NCBI GenBank assembly: GCA_963667675.1
Contig: OY763929.1
Coordinates: forward strand, 1,674,001 to 1,738,000
Length of the DNA: 64,000 bases
Origin: G963667675 sp963667675
GTDB lineage: Bacteria > Chloroflexota > Dehalococcoidia > Lucifugimonadales > UBA3495
Direction: 5' to 3'
Below the pieces are notes generated by a model, which saw nothing but the letters and a program-made list of their open reading frames with translations, did not search any database and was not told where the DNA came from. The position numbers and the translations under genes were made by a program. Each line of letters starts with the position of its first letter. The stretch's first letter is position 1. This document shows, piece by piece, positions 1-14,100 of this stretch.

Positions 1-3000
1 AACGAGTCCGCGGTGACGATAGCGTCGAACAACACGGGCAACCCGGCGTGTACGGGCTACGAGCTTTCGTCCAACCTGGACTTCAACACCAACAGCAGCG
101 CGGCGAGCAGCGCGAACCCCACGGGCGCGGACTCCGGCGACGCGTATTGGAACTCCGGCAACGGCTGGGACCCTATCGGCGGGGTGAGCGGCAGTTCGTA
201 TACCGGCGATTTCGACGGCAACACCTACACGATAAGCAACCTGTTCATCGACCGCAGCAGCGGCAACTACGCCGGGCTGTTCGCCAAGCTGGACGGCGCC
301 AGCGGCAAGACGGTCCAGAATGTCTCCCTGGTCAACGTGGACGTGACGCTGAACCCGACGACCAACGAGCACGTGTACGTGGGCGGGCTGGCGGGCTACT
401 CGGGCACGAGGATCGAGGACAGCTACACCACGGGGCGGGTGCGGGCCGGGGAGTCGGCCACGGAACCGGTGACGTTCAACTCCGAGAACGATGTCGCGTA
501 CGTAGGCGGGCTGGTGGGACAGCTGCAAGCGGCCGCCATCACCGGCAGCTACTCTCTGGCCGACGTGACGACGAACATCGCAGGGGGCAGCAACGCCGCA
601 CAGCCCCGGGCCGGCGGCCTCGTCGGCTACACCAACGGCGCCGGCGCCTCCGTGGACGCGTCCTACGCCGCCGGCGACGTGACGGTGAGCATCGTATCCT
701 CAGGCACCTCTACGGCCATCGCGGGAGGGCTGGTCGGCGACCATTCCGGGACGGGCGATGGGATTCGGGCGAGCTACGCCCGCGGCGACGTCTCGGCGAC
801 CATCTCCAGCGCCGGCAACGGCCACGCCGGAGGCCTGGCAGGGAACCTGGGAGCTGGCAGCACAATCACGGCCTCCTTCTCCACGGGCGCGGTGACGAGA
901 ACGATAACGAGTGGGGATTTCCTGCTCGGATCAGCGGGCGGGCTGGTGGGCTTCACAACCACAGGCACGGCCACCAACTCCTACTGGGACACGGAGACCT
1001 CCGGCGTCTCCGCCAGCGCGCTCGGCACGGGCAAGACCACCAGCCAACTGCAAGGCCCCACCGGGTACACCGGGGACTATGCCAACTGGAACCTGAACCT
1101 GGACGGCGTGACGGGCAACGACGACCCGTGGGCCTTCGGCACGACGTCCCAGTACCCGGTGCTGAAGTACGGCGGGCAGACGGCGTCGCAGCAGCGCGTC
1201 ACCGTGACGCTGACGGCCAGCCCGACGACGATCTGGGAGCGCGTGCTGTCCGCAAGCCAGACTCCCGACAATACGGCTCGCGTCAACGCCTCCACCCTCA
1301 CCGCGACGCCGAGCAGGGGCTGGGACAAGCAGATCGTCGTCACCGTGCCCGCCGCCGCCGCCTACTCGCTGGGCGCTTCCACCTTCACCTTCAGCGCCGG
1401 GTCCACCACCGCCCAGACCACCACCATGACGGCGGTGAACAACTTCACCGCCGCCGCCAACAACGCAATCAGCCTCGCCATCACCGCGGACAGTCCCTGG
1501 GTGACCATCGGGACGGCCCCCACCGTCACCATCAACGACGACGACGAGTTGACCAAGCCGACGGGCCTCAAGCTGTCGGTGGACGGGACGAAGATACGGG
1601 TGGACTGGACGCAAGTCACCGGCGCAACGGGATACAAGATTCAATGGAACAGCACGTCGAGCACGTCCTGGAGCAGCCCGTCGGAGGGGACGGTGTCCAG
1701 CGGCAGCACGACGACCTACACCATCAACCCCACGCCGGCGCTTACAGCCAACACCCGCTACTACGTGCGGGTATTGCCCACCAAGAGCGGCGCGGACGAG
1801 CCGCCCTCGGACGCGGTTGACATAAAGACCCACGCCACCAGTCCCGCCACGGTGGACTACGACGCCGACAACGACGGCCTCATAGAGGTAAGCAGCCTGG
1901 CCCAGCTGAACGCGATGCGCTGGGACCTGGACGGCAACGGAGTGGTGGACAGCGCGTCGAACCAAACGTCGTATAACACCGCCTTCCCCAATGCGGAAGA
2001 CAACATGGGCTGCAACGAGTCCGCGGTGACGATAGCGTCGAACAACACGGGCAATCCTGCCTGCTCGGGCTACGAGTTGCGCGCCAACCTGGACTTCGAC
2101 ACGGGCACGGCGGGAGACCGCACCGACGACACGTACTACAACAGCGGGGCGGGCTGGACGCCCATCGGGGACGCAACCACGGCCTACACCGGCGACTTCG
2201 ACGGCAACAACGACACGGACTCCTCCGGCGACGGCGGGCCGTACACGATAAGCAACCTGCATATCAACGCATCGTCCACGTCCGGCGCGTCCTACGCGGG
2301 GCTGTTCGGCGTCATCGGCACGGGGGCGGAGGTGGAGAACGTCGCGCTGACGGGCGTGTCGGTGACGGGAAGCACGACGAGCACCGCGGTGTACGCCGGC
2401 GCGCTGGCGGGCCGCAACCAAGGCACTATAGAGGACTCCTCGTCCCTGGGCGCTGTGACGGCTAACCGGACGGGTACGGGCACGGACGACAAGGCATACG
2501 CCGGCGGGCTGGTTGGGCGGAACAGCGGCACAATCCGCGCGAGCTACTCACGGGCGACGGTGACGGCGACGGCCCACAACGCCAACGAGGGCTACGCCGG
2601 GGGACTGGTGGGCCGCAACGACTCCGGCGCCGCCATCGCCGCCAGCTATGCGGCGGGAGACGCGACCGCCAACAAGGGCACGGACACCGGGACGGCCAAC
2701 AACGACGTATTCGCCGGGGGCCTGGTTGGGGAAAACGTCGGGACGATAACGGCGTCCTACGCCAGAGGCGACGCCACTGCCAGCGGGAAGAACGCGGACG
2801 CGGGCGGACTGGTGGCGGCCCTCGTCGGGACCATCACCGCCAGCTTCTCCACCGGCGCGCCCACCGCCACGGCCACGGGCGGCACGGCGAACGCGGGCGG
2901 GCTGGTGGGCGGCGGGATCCCTTCCGCCACCATCACCGACAGCTACTGGGACACGCAGACCTCCGGTATCACCGCCACCGGCCAGGGCACCGGCAAGACC

Positions 3001-6000
3001 ACTAGCGAGCTCCAGACGCCGACCAGCGAGACGGGCATCTACGTCAACTGGGACGTCAACGTTGACGGAATGACGGGGGACGACGACCCGTGGGACTTCG
3101 GCGCGGCGGGGCAGTACCCCGTGCTGGACTTTGGCGGGCACGTCGTCAACGCGCAGCGGGCCACGGTGAACGTCACCCTCTCGCCCACCACTATCTGCGA
3201 GAGCGCGGCCGGAACCAACACCAACGCCTGCGGGGCCAGCCCCGTCACCTCGGCCACTCTCACCGTGACGCCCGGCAACGCCTGGCACGAAGCCATCACC
3301 GTTACCCTCCCCACCGACGACGCCATCTACACGCTCAAGGTCGGCAATACCGCCCAGTCCTCCGTCACCTTCACCGCGGGATCAACCACCGCCCAGACGA
3401 TCACGGTGGACGCCGTCAACAACAAGGCCGACGCCGCGGACGCGTCGGTGACCTTCACTGCCACCACTGGCGACCCGTGGGTGAGCATCAGCGCGACCCC
3501 CTCCCTCACCATCAAGGACGATGACCTGCTCGCGAAGCCCACGGGCGTCAAGGTGTCGCTGGACGGCGCCAAGGCCCGCGTGGACTGGACGGCGGTAACC
3601 GACGCGACGGGCTACAAGGTGGAGTGGAGCACATCGAGCACGTTTACCGGTTCGCCGTCGTCCGCGACCGTGACGGGCCAATCCACTACCAACCACAGTA
3701 TCACCACCGGCCTCACGAGCGGCACGGAATACCACTTCCGCGTCATCGCCACGGTTTCGGGCTACGACGACTCCGCGCCCTCGGACTCCGTCAGCGCCAC
3801 GCCCAAGACGGGCAACGTGGACTACGACGCGGACAACGACGGCCTCATCGAGGTCAGCAGCCTGGCGCAGTTGAACGCCATCCGCTGGGACCTGGACGGC
3901 AACGGCGCGGGCGACAAGCTCGACTCCAACAACGACGGCGACTACACCGACACCGGCGAGTACGACTATACGACCAACTACACCGGCGCTTTCCCCAACG
4001 CCGAAGACAACATGGGCTGCAACGAGTCCGCGGTGACGATAGCGTCGAACAACACGGGCAACCCGCCCTGCACCGGCTACGAGTTGTCCGCCAACCTGGA
4101 CTTTGACACGGGAACGAAGGGCACGCGCTCGGACGATACCTATTACAACAGCGGCCTGGGCTGGGATCCCATCGGCGGAACGAGCGGCAGCGCCTATACG
4201 GGCGACTTCGACGGCAACACGTATACCATCTCCAACCTGCACATCGACCGCAGCAGCGGCAGCTATGTCGGGCTGTTCGCCTACCTGAACGGCGGGAGCG
4301 GCACAACGGTCCAGAACGTCTCTCTGGTCAACGTGGACGTGACGCTGAACACCTCGACGGGCAGCAGCGTCCACGTGGGCGGCCTGGCCGGGCGCGTCGG
4401 CAACGGCGGCGTGGAGATAGAGGACAGCTATACCACGGGCCGGGTGCGCGCCGGCGAGTCGGCCACGGAGCCGGTGACCCTCACCGCCTCTCCCGGGTAT
4501 TCCTACGTGGGCGGGCTGGTCGGCAGGACAAGAGCCGCCATCACCGGCAGCTACTCGCTGGCGGACGTGACGTCCAACACCAAGAGCGCTTCCACCAGCC
4601 CGAACTCGTTCGTCGGCGGCCTGGTGGGGGAGGTGCAGGCGTCCGGAAGCGTCAGCGCCTCCTACGCGGCCGGCGACGTCACCGCCAACGTCGTGGGGCA
4701 GAACAACAACTTCGTCTATGCCGGCGGGCTGGTCGGACAACTGCTCGGCAACATCACCGCCTCCTACGCGCGGGGCGCGGTGACCGCGACCAGCGACGCC
4801 ACGGTGACCACCGGCATCACCGGGAACGCCGCCGCCGGCGGCCTGGTTGGGTCGACGCCGAGCGGCTCCAGCATCACCGCGTCCTTCTCCACCGGGGCGC
4901 CGACGGCGACGGGCGACGGCCAGGTTGTACGGGCCAGGGGCCTCGTCGGCATGGTGTTCCTTACGGCGACCGTCACGAACTCGTACTGGGACACGGAGGC
5001 ATCCGGCATCACCGAGACGGGCGCGGGCACGGGCAAGACAACCAACGAACTCCAGACGCCCACGGCTTACGGCACGGGCGCCAACGACATCTACAAGGAC
5101 TGGAACCTGAACCTGGACGGCGTGACGGGCAACGACGATCCCTGGAACTTCGGCACGGCGTCCCAGTACCCCGTGCTGAAGTACGGCGGGCAGACGGCGT
5201 CGCAGCAGCGCGTCACCGTGACCCTCACCGCCTCGCCGACAACGATCTGGGAGCGCGAGACCACCACGCCCGCCCGCGTCAACGTCAGCACCCTCACCGC
5301 GACGCCCGGCAGCGCCTGGGACAAGAGCATCGTCGTCACCCTGCCCGAGAGCGCCGCGGTCTACACCCTGGGCGCGGCCACCGTCACCATCCCCGCCCGA
5401 TCGACCACCGGTGTCACGGCCACGCTGACGGCGGTGAACAACCGCGTGGACGCCGCCAACAAAGCCATCACCCTCGACATCACCGCCGGCAGTCCCTGGG
5501 TGACCATCGGGACGGCGCCCACCGTCACCATCAACGACGACGATTCGCTGGCCGCGCCCGAAAACATGGGCGGCCAGACCACGGGCCAGAACAACAACAT
5601 CCTCACCGTGGGATGGGACCCCGTGACCGGCGCCGAGGCCTACAAGCTCCAGTACAAGCTCACAAGCGCTTCGACCTGGGGGAGCGAGACCAGTATTCAG
5701 ACCACCGCCTGCTCGGGCACCCCCGTCCGGTGCAAGCACGACCTTACCGGCCTCACCGTCGGCGATCTCTACGACGTACGCGTCTGGGCCACCGCCGCCG
5801 CCAACTCTGGCATCGACGAAGGAGCGTACGGCGCCCTGGTCGCCGGCCCCGGCATTGACTACGACTCCGACGACGACGGCCTCATCGAGGTCTCCAACCT
5901 CGCCCAACTCAACGCCATCCGCTGGGACCTGGACGGCAACGGCGTCGCCTCCTCCGGCAACGAGACCAACTACGGCAGCGCCTTCACAACGGCCAAGAAC

Positions 6001-8130
6001 AAGATGGGCTGCCAGGAGAACGTCACCCTGCCCGTTAACCGCACCTGCCTGGGATACGAGCTCCGCGCCAACCTGGACTTCGACTCGGACAACGACGGCG
6101 ACGTGGACGCCGACGACCATTCAGGCTCGTACTGGAACAGCGGCTCCGGCTGGGACCCCATCGGCTCCACCAGCGGGACCGCCTACACCGGCTACTTTGA
6201 CGGCAACAGCGACGCGGACGCCTCCGGCGACGGCGGCCCCTACGTCATATCCAACCTGTTCATGAACTGGACCAGCGGCAACTACGCCGGCCTATTCGCC
6301 CACCTCCAACCCACGAGCGACGCCGACGTATCGAACATAGCGATCGAGAACGCGGACGTGACCATGAACATCGCGACGGACGTCATCGCCGACGTCCACG
6401 TCGGCATCCTCGCCGGCAGGAGCGAGGCGGACATCACGCGCAGCTACACGACGGGCCGCGTGAAGGCGGTCGCGAAAATCACCACAGCCAACTTCCTCTA
6501 CGCGGGCGGCCTGGTGGGCCTGGTCCGGGGCGCCGACATCACCTCCAGCTACTCCTGGGCCGACGTCGAGGGCGACGTGCGCACGGCCACCCACAGCGAC
6601 GCTGCCGCGTACGCGGGCGGCCTGGTCGGCGTGATTGGAGAGGTGTCCGCCAACACGTCCACCAACGTCATCGCCAGCTTCGCCGCCGGCGACGCGACGG
6701 CCAGGGCCAACACCACCGGGGCCGCCTATGCCGGCGGCCTGGCCGGCCTCGTCTCCACTGGCTCCGCGGTCAAGGCCGGCTACGCCCGCGGCAACGTGCA
6801 CGGCGGCGCGGCCACCGCCGCCAACAACTACCGGGGCGCCCTCGCGGGCCACCTCAAGGGCGCCACCAGCCAGATAGCCGCCAGTTTCGCCACCGGCGCG
6901 CTCACCGGCGACGCCTCGTCGGGCCGGTGCGGCATCGTCGGCAACCGGGAGGGCACCTCCACGATCACCGACTCCTACTACAACTCCGACACCCTGGGCC
7001 AATCTTCCTGCAGCATCAACAACGGCACAGGCAAGACCACCAGCGAGCTCCAGACGCCCACCGCCTACGGAACGGGCGCCAACGACATCTACAAGGACTG
7101 GAACCTCGACATCGTCGGCACGGGCAACATCGCCGACGACCCGTGGGGCTTCGGCACGGCCAGCCAGTACCCCGTCATCAAGCACGGCTTCGGAGACAGC
7201 GCCAGCATCGAGAAGCAGCGGCCCACCGCAGCCCTCGCCGCCAGCCCGGAGACCATCTACGAGGCCGTGGGCGGCGCGACGTCTTCCACCTTCACGGCCA
7301 CGCTCACCGGCCCGTGGAACGTCCCCGTGGTCGTCGACGTGACCGGTCTGACCAACTGCCTGGCGCCCGGCACGTCCTCGACCGACCTCGCGCTGAAGTT
7401 CACCACGACGAACTACAGCACGGCGCAGTCCGTCACGGTGAAGCTGGCCGCCAACCCCAACGCCTCCGTGACCATCCGGCTGGACGCGCCCAACGTCGTC
7501 TTCTCGCCCACGTCGCTCACGTTCAACGCCACCACTTGGAACACGGCGCAGAGCGTCAGCGTGAACCTGGCCGCCGCGCCCACCGGCGACACCGTGGTGC
7601 ACCTGGACACGTTCTGCGAGCGCTTCCGCCTGGACGCTCCCGCCATCACCATCGCCGTCGGGGACACTACCGGGAACATCACCCTGACCGCGCTCAACAA
7701 CAAGGCGGACGACGGCAACCTGGCCATGACCCTGTTCACCGACGCCTACGCCACCGCCGACAAGTGGATCACCAGGAACAGCTCCAGCGCCAGCTTCACC
7801 TTCACCGTCACCGACGACGACGAGCTGGGCAAGACCACCGGCGTCACCGCCGCCGAGCTCAGCGGCGACATCAAGGTGGACTGGACGGCGGTGACCACGG
7901 GCAGCCCCACCGGCTACGTCATCCAGTGGAAGAGCGGCTCGGAGGACTACGACTCGACGCGGCAGGTGGCGGTCAGCGGCGGAAGCGCGACGACGGGCAA
8001 CATTCCCGAGGCGAGCCTGTCCAGCAACACCAGCTACACCATCCGCGTCTACGCCACCAAGACGGGCGTGGACGGCGGGCCGGCCTCGGACGAGGCGACC
8101 GTCGCCTACGTCGGCGGCGCGGGCCGCAAC
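1..8130 (+). repeat. Tandem GLUG/Calx-beta/FN3 modules
   Basis: One partial and three complete modules of roughly 655-760 residues are laid head to tail. Module boundaries are marked by the DYDADNDGLIEV-type motif at about 1855, 3820 and 5857, followed by a SLAQLNA.RWDLDGNG segment. Near-identical DNA patches recur: the opening bases of the window reappear at 2017 and 4021. Within modules, GLUG units of about 20-40 residues repeat several times. The Asp-rich motif resembles a calcium-binding loop; that role is inferred. Confidence 0.85.
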
Positions 8131-11100
8131 TTCGTCCATAAAGTCGAGCGCGCGGACAAGACGCTGATCTGGGGGGACGGGCCTGCGGAGAACCCCTTCC
8201 CGGACACCAGCCACTCCACCCTCTACCAGGTGGAGATCGTCACTCTGCCGGATTCCGCCCAGGGCACGTTGAAGATTCAGAATCGAGGCAGGTGGGTGGG
8301 CCGGCCCCAGTGCAGGGTCAACCCCAACCACTCCTGGTGCCGGCTCACCTACACCAACGTGACGGCGGGACAGAAGCTGTTCAACCCGGCCAGGGCCGGA
8401 AACCCGCAGGTGCTGTTCTTCTTCCCCAGCGACACCTTCAGCGGGGCCGACTTCACCTACCGGACCATCGTCAGGACCGTCATATCGGACCCCTCCACGG
8501 AGCAGGCGCCCTCGGCCACCTCCACCGTCACCCTGTTCAAGCTCCCAAGCTACACGCCCACCACGCCCACCAACCTGACGGTCACGCGGAATGGCAGGAC
8601 CCGGGTCACCCTCAACTGGACCGCCATCTCCACGGACACCGACAACGCGGACGCCAACCGGCTTGCGATCATCCAGGTGGCCATCAAGAAAGACGGCGGC
8701 GCCTACGGCCCCTGGAGGAGGAGCAACGCGAAGAAGGACTCCACGTCCCTCACACTAACAAAAATTGAACCGGGCGCGGAGTACACCTTCAAGATACGGG
8801 CGAACAACTGGGTGGTCTACAGCGGCGATTCCAACGAGGCGACGGTGCGGATGCCCCCCGCCGCGCCCGAGGGCTTCACCCTGACCCCCGGCGCCGGGCA
8901 GATGGGCCTCACCTGGACAGCCTCCACGGACGCGACCATCGCCAAGTACCAGTACTACCGCGTCGACTACCGCGTCGACGAAACGGTGAGCGACGGGTGG
9001 ACGGACCTGCCCACCCTCGCCGCGACGCAGACGACGGCGCGCACCTTCACGACGCTGAACTGGAGCACGGCGCAGACGGCAAGCATCAAGCTGAACGCCG
9101 CGCCCTCCGCGAACGTGACCGTGGGCCTCTACCAGGATGGCGTCGTCTTCACCCCGGCGCAGCTGACCTTCACCACGGACAACTGGAACACCACGCAGGA
9201 CGTCAGCGTGAAACTCGCCTCCCAGCCCGCGGCGAGCGTCACCGTGAACGTGGCGGCGGTCAACCCCATCGTCTCGTCCCACAACGTCACCGGCTTGAAG
9301 ACCGGCGTCGTCTACTCCTTCCAGGTGCGGGCCGTCAACGCCGCCGGCCCCGGACACGCCTCGCCCTGGCGTTCGTCGCCCGTGCGCCCGACCACGCCCG
9401 AGGGCCTGACCGCGACGGCGGGAGACGGGCAGGTCGCGCTGACGTGGGACGCCGCGGCGGGCGCCACGCTGGTCAAGTGGGAGTACAGCCAGGACGGCGG
9501 GACGACGTGGGCGGACGTCCCCGCGGCCGGCACCTTCAAATGGCGCTCTGACTACGACGCCAACGAGACCTGGTGGCAGTACCGGCAGACGCAGCCGGTG
9601 ACGCGCACGGCCGGCGGGCTGACCGCCGTGGGCAACGCGGGGCAGGTGCGCCTCTACTGGGACCTCGTCGACAATGACGCGGACGCCTGGGAGTACCGGC
9701 TGCGCAGGAGCTCGGCGTCCGGCTGGACCAACGAGGTGTGGGAGACGGTCCTGGAGAGCGTCGGGTCCACGCGGTCGTACACCGCGCCGGCGATAGCCGT
9801 CAGACCGTTCTACGTTGTCCAGAGCGCGGAGCTCACCTTCACCGCGGACAACTGGAGCACGGCCCAGACCGCGCAGGTCGCCCTCGCGTCCCAGCCCTCC
9901 GCCGGCGTGACGGTGGAGTTGCTCGGCGACAACGTGGAGTTCACCCCTTCCACCCTCACCTTCACCACGGCCAACTGGAACATCACCCAGAACGTGCAGG
10001 TGAAGCTCAAGACAGCCCCGGCCCAGGACACCAAGGTGAAAACGACCCTGAGCCGGGAGGTGGGGACCTCCTTCGCCTGGCAGGTGCGGCCGCTCAACTC
10101 CTCCGGCAAGGTCATCGGCTCGCCCATCGACGGCACGGCGACGGCGGGCAACGACGGCAACCTCACCCTCTCCTGGACCTTCACCAACCCGCTAGCGATA
10201 GCCAAGTGGCAGTACCGGCACAAGTCCACGGGCGACTGGACCAACGTATCCTGGACGGACGCGCCCGGCGGCAAGGGCGCAACCACCTACACCGTCCCCA
10301 GCCTCACCGCCGATACCGCCTACGCCTTCCAGGTGCGCGCCGTGAACTCGGCGGGTACGCTGGTCGGCAGCATCCTCGGCGGCGCGGACGGCGTCACGGC
10401 GACGCCCACGGCCCTGCCCGCCTGGCAGTACGCGCACAGCGTCGGCGCCACCCGCGTCTACACCGTCGGCGGGCTGGACCCGGACCTGTCCTACACCTAC
10501 CAGGTGCGCCCGGCGATTGAGATTGTGCCCAACTCCGCCCTGTCGCCGAACACGTTCTCCGGCTCGACGTCGGCTGCGGTGAGTTGGAGCGCGTATCAGC
10601 ACACGGCGGGCGCGACGGGTTGGGAGGCCCGCAAGCGGGTGGTCGGCGGGCAGTGGGGCGCGTGGGAGACGGTGAGCGGCGGAGAGGCGGCCCGCTCCCA
10701 CACCTTCACCGGCCTGCACCCGGGCGTCTCGTACTCCTTCCAGGTGCGCCGCGCCAACCCCAAGTACGGGGCCGCGGTGGACGCCGGCGCTACCGCCATG
10801 TCCCTCCCCTCAAGCATCACCGTGACGGGCCTGGCCAACGATACGGAGTACACCTTCAAGGTGCGCGCCGTCACCGCCGCCGGCACGAGCGCGGCCTCCG
10901 AGGCGAAAGCGACGCCCGTGACCGGCCTCGTCGCCCCCGCGCTCACCGCGGTCGGCCTAGGCGCGAGCGCCCGGCTCGACTGGACGGTCTCCGACGCCAA
11001 GGACGCCACCGGCTGGGAGTACCGCCGGGCGGAGCCCGCCGGCAGGCTGACGGTCTTCCCGGGCAACGCGTCCGTCGACCTGTTCTGGAGCGCGCCCAGC

Positions 11101-14100
11101 GACACCACCGGCATCGACGGATGGCAGTACCGGCACGGCGCGGAAAGCGGCGGGCTGACGGCCTTCCCGGGCAACGCGTCGGTTGACTTGACGTGGGACA
11201 CGCCCGCCTCCACGACAGACATCGTCAAGTGGCAGTACCGGCACAAGAGCGGCGGCGGCAACTACCCCGCCACCTGGACGGACGTGACGTCCAGCAGCGC
11301 GACGACGACCTCGGTCACGGTGGGCACTCTGACCAACGACACGGCCTATACCTTCCAGGTGCGGGCGGTGAACTCCTCCGACGCGCTGGTGGGAACGGCG
11401 CTGGGAGACCCGACGGCCACGCCGGCGACTACGGCGGGCTGGACCGCCGTCGCCGGCAGCAGCGCGACGACCACCTCCGCCGTCGCCGGCAGCTTGACCA
11501 ACGACACGGCGTACACTTTCCAGGTGCGCGCCGTGAACACCTCCGACCTGCTCGTCGCGGGCACGGCCCGGGGCGACGCCTCGGCGACGCCCTCAGCAAC
11601 GCCGTGGACCAGCGTCTCCGGCGCCGCGACGCGGACTGTGACCGTGACGTCACTGACCGCGGCCACCCAGTACGCCTTCCAGGTGCGCGCCGTCAACAGC
11701 ATCGGGCCGGGGCGCGTCTCCAAGGTCGCCGTGACCTACGCCGCCGCCCGCTCCGCCAAGCCCACGGGCCTGGCCGCCACCGGGTCCACGCCGGAGACGG
11801 CCGAGCACAAGCAGTCCACGCTGACCTGGCCCGCCACCAACACGGCCTCGAAGTGGCAGCTGCGGGCGCGGCAGCAAGCCCCCGCCGCTATGGTCATCGG
11901 GTCCGGGCTGTCGGAGAGGGTCACGCTGTCGTGGGACACGGTCTCGCGCCGTGGCTCCTGGCGATACCGGCAGGGTACGGTGAGCGACGGCTCCGTCACC
12001 TGGGGACCGTGGACATACTTGTCGTGCGGGGCGCCGTGCGGTTCGGTCACTCTCACCCTGACGCTGGCCAACAACACGCTGTACACGTACCAGGTGCGCA
12101 ACACGGATGAGGGTGTCACCACCTTGATGACAAACCTCCAGGCGTCACAAGCCCCCAGGAACCTCGTGGCGGGCACGGGCGCGGCGCAAGACATCATCTT
12201 GGACTGGACCAACCTCGGCGCGAGCGGCACAACCAAGTGGCAGGTCCGGCGGGGCGCAATCAGCGGCAGTTCGACGACGTGGGACGCATGGTCGGACATC
12301 CCCTGCGCCGCGCCGTGCGACCCGGCCACGCTTAACTCGCATAAGATCACGACGGCATCGCCTTTCCTGACCGCGGGCACGGCCTACATCTACCAAGTGC
12401 GGGCCAAGGTTTCCGGCAGCGACAACTATCCGAATGACCTCAGCGTCTGGCATACCTTCGGCGCGCCGGGCGCCAGCGGCGGGAACCATACTCTTGCGGT
12501 TGCCGGTCTCACCGACGGGATGCTTTACACCTTCCGCGTGCGCGGCCTGAACGCCTACGACGAGGCGGGCGCGGCGTCGGACGCGGCGACCGCGACGCCG
12601 CGGGTGCCCGCTCCCACGGGCTTGACCGTGGCGGCGAGCGACGCCACCTTGACCGCGTCGTGGACGGACCCCGGCAACAGCGACATCACCCGCTACGAGT
12701 ACCAACTGACGCTCAAGGACAAGACGGACACTCCCATCGTCCCGTGGACGGCGATACCCAGCAGCGGCGCGGCCACCGTCTCTCACACCCTGAGCGACCT
12801 CGGCAACAACGTGGACTACGACTACTACCTGCGGGTAGTGAGCGGCGCAAGCACGAGCGCGGCGGTCAAGGTGACGGCGACCACGCTGGCCAAGCCCCGC
12901 GCCGTCCAGGGCCTCCGCGTCCACTCCGTCAGCGACGGCCTGGTCTGGCTCGCCTGGGACGAGACCACCGACGCGAGCGTCACCAAGCTACAGGCATGCA
13001 AAGGCGAGTCCTGCGACGACGACAGCACATGGCATGACATCCGCGTCGGGTTGAACTCCAACCCCGGGTCGCTCAGGTTCACGCCGCAGGACTGGAGCAC
13101 GCCGCAGACCATCGCCGTACGGATACCGTCGAACGTGAGACGGCCCAGTTCGGACCTCAGGCTGGTCCTGGAGCCCCCGGACAACGTGGAGTTCACGCCT
13201 TCCACCATCACCATTCCCACGCGGTCGTTCACCCAGCCTCAGAACGTCAGCGTTGTGCTGAAGTCCGCGCCCGCGAGCAACGTGACGGTCAGCATCACGT
13301 CGGCCCTCTGGCCCAACGCCACCGAGGTCGCCTTCGGCAACTTGACGAACCACCAGCGGTACACCTTCGCGGTGCGCGCCGTCAACGCCTCCGGCCCGGG
13401 GCCGCTCCGGGAGGTCTTCGCCACGCCGATGCCCGCGCCGGCCAAGCCCACAGGGCTGGCGGCGCGCCCCGGCGACAGGCAGGCGGAACTGAATTGGGAC
13501 CTGGTCCAGCCCTTGCCCAGGTACGAGTACCAGAAGCGGACCAAGACGGGCAGCGACTGGGACCGGTGGGGAGGCGCGTGGACCAGTGTACTTCCGTCGC
13601 CCTCAGGCGGGAAGATGTGGATCACGGTTACGGAGTTGGTCAACGGGACCGAGTACCAGTTCCGGGTGCGGGGCATCAACGCCGCCGGCGGCGGGCCGCC
13701 GTCGGCGGCGGTGGCCGTGACGCCCCGGGTCCCGCCTCCACCCAAGCCCACCGGCTTTACGGTGACGCCCGGCGAACGGAAGATGACGCTGTCCTGGACC
13801 AATCCCGCCGGCGTCACGCTGACGGGCAACGACTACCGCTACCGGCCCAGGAGCAGCAGCGACAACGGCTGGACGGGCTGGACGGAAATATCCGGCGGCC
13901 CAACCACGTCGCACGAGGTGACGGGGCTTATCCCGGGCGCCCTCTACACCTTCCAGGTGCGGGCCCGGAACGAGTCGGGCCCCGGGTGGAACTCCTGGGC
14001 AGCGTTCGACTGGACCTACCCCGTCGCCCCCGTCGACCTGTCGGCGACCCCCGGTGACCGGACTGTATCCCTCGCCTGGACGTACCCCTACAACAGCAGC

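Noticed and set aside
13..15. GTG as start of the giant protein
   Set aside because: The codons before it (NESA) match the interior of repeats at 2017 and 4021, so the frame begins upstream of the window.
3382..8331. Other long minus-strand frames under the GLUG modules
   Set aside because: Same shadow effect; composition is biased and no motif or ribosome site supports them.
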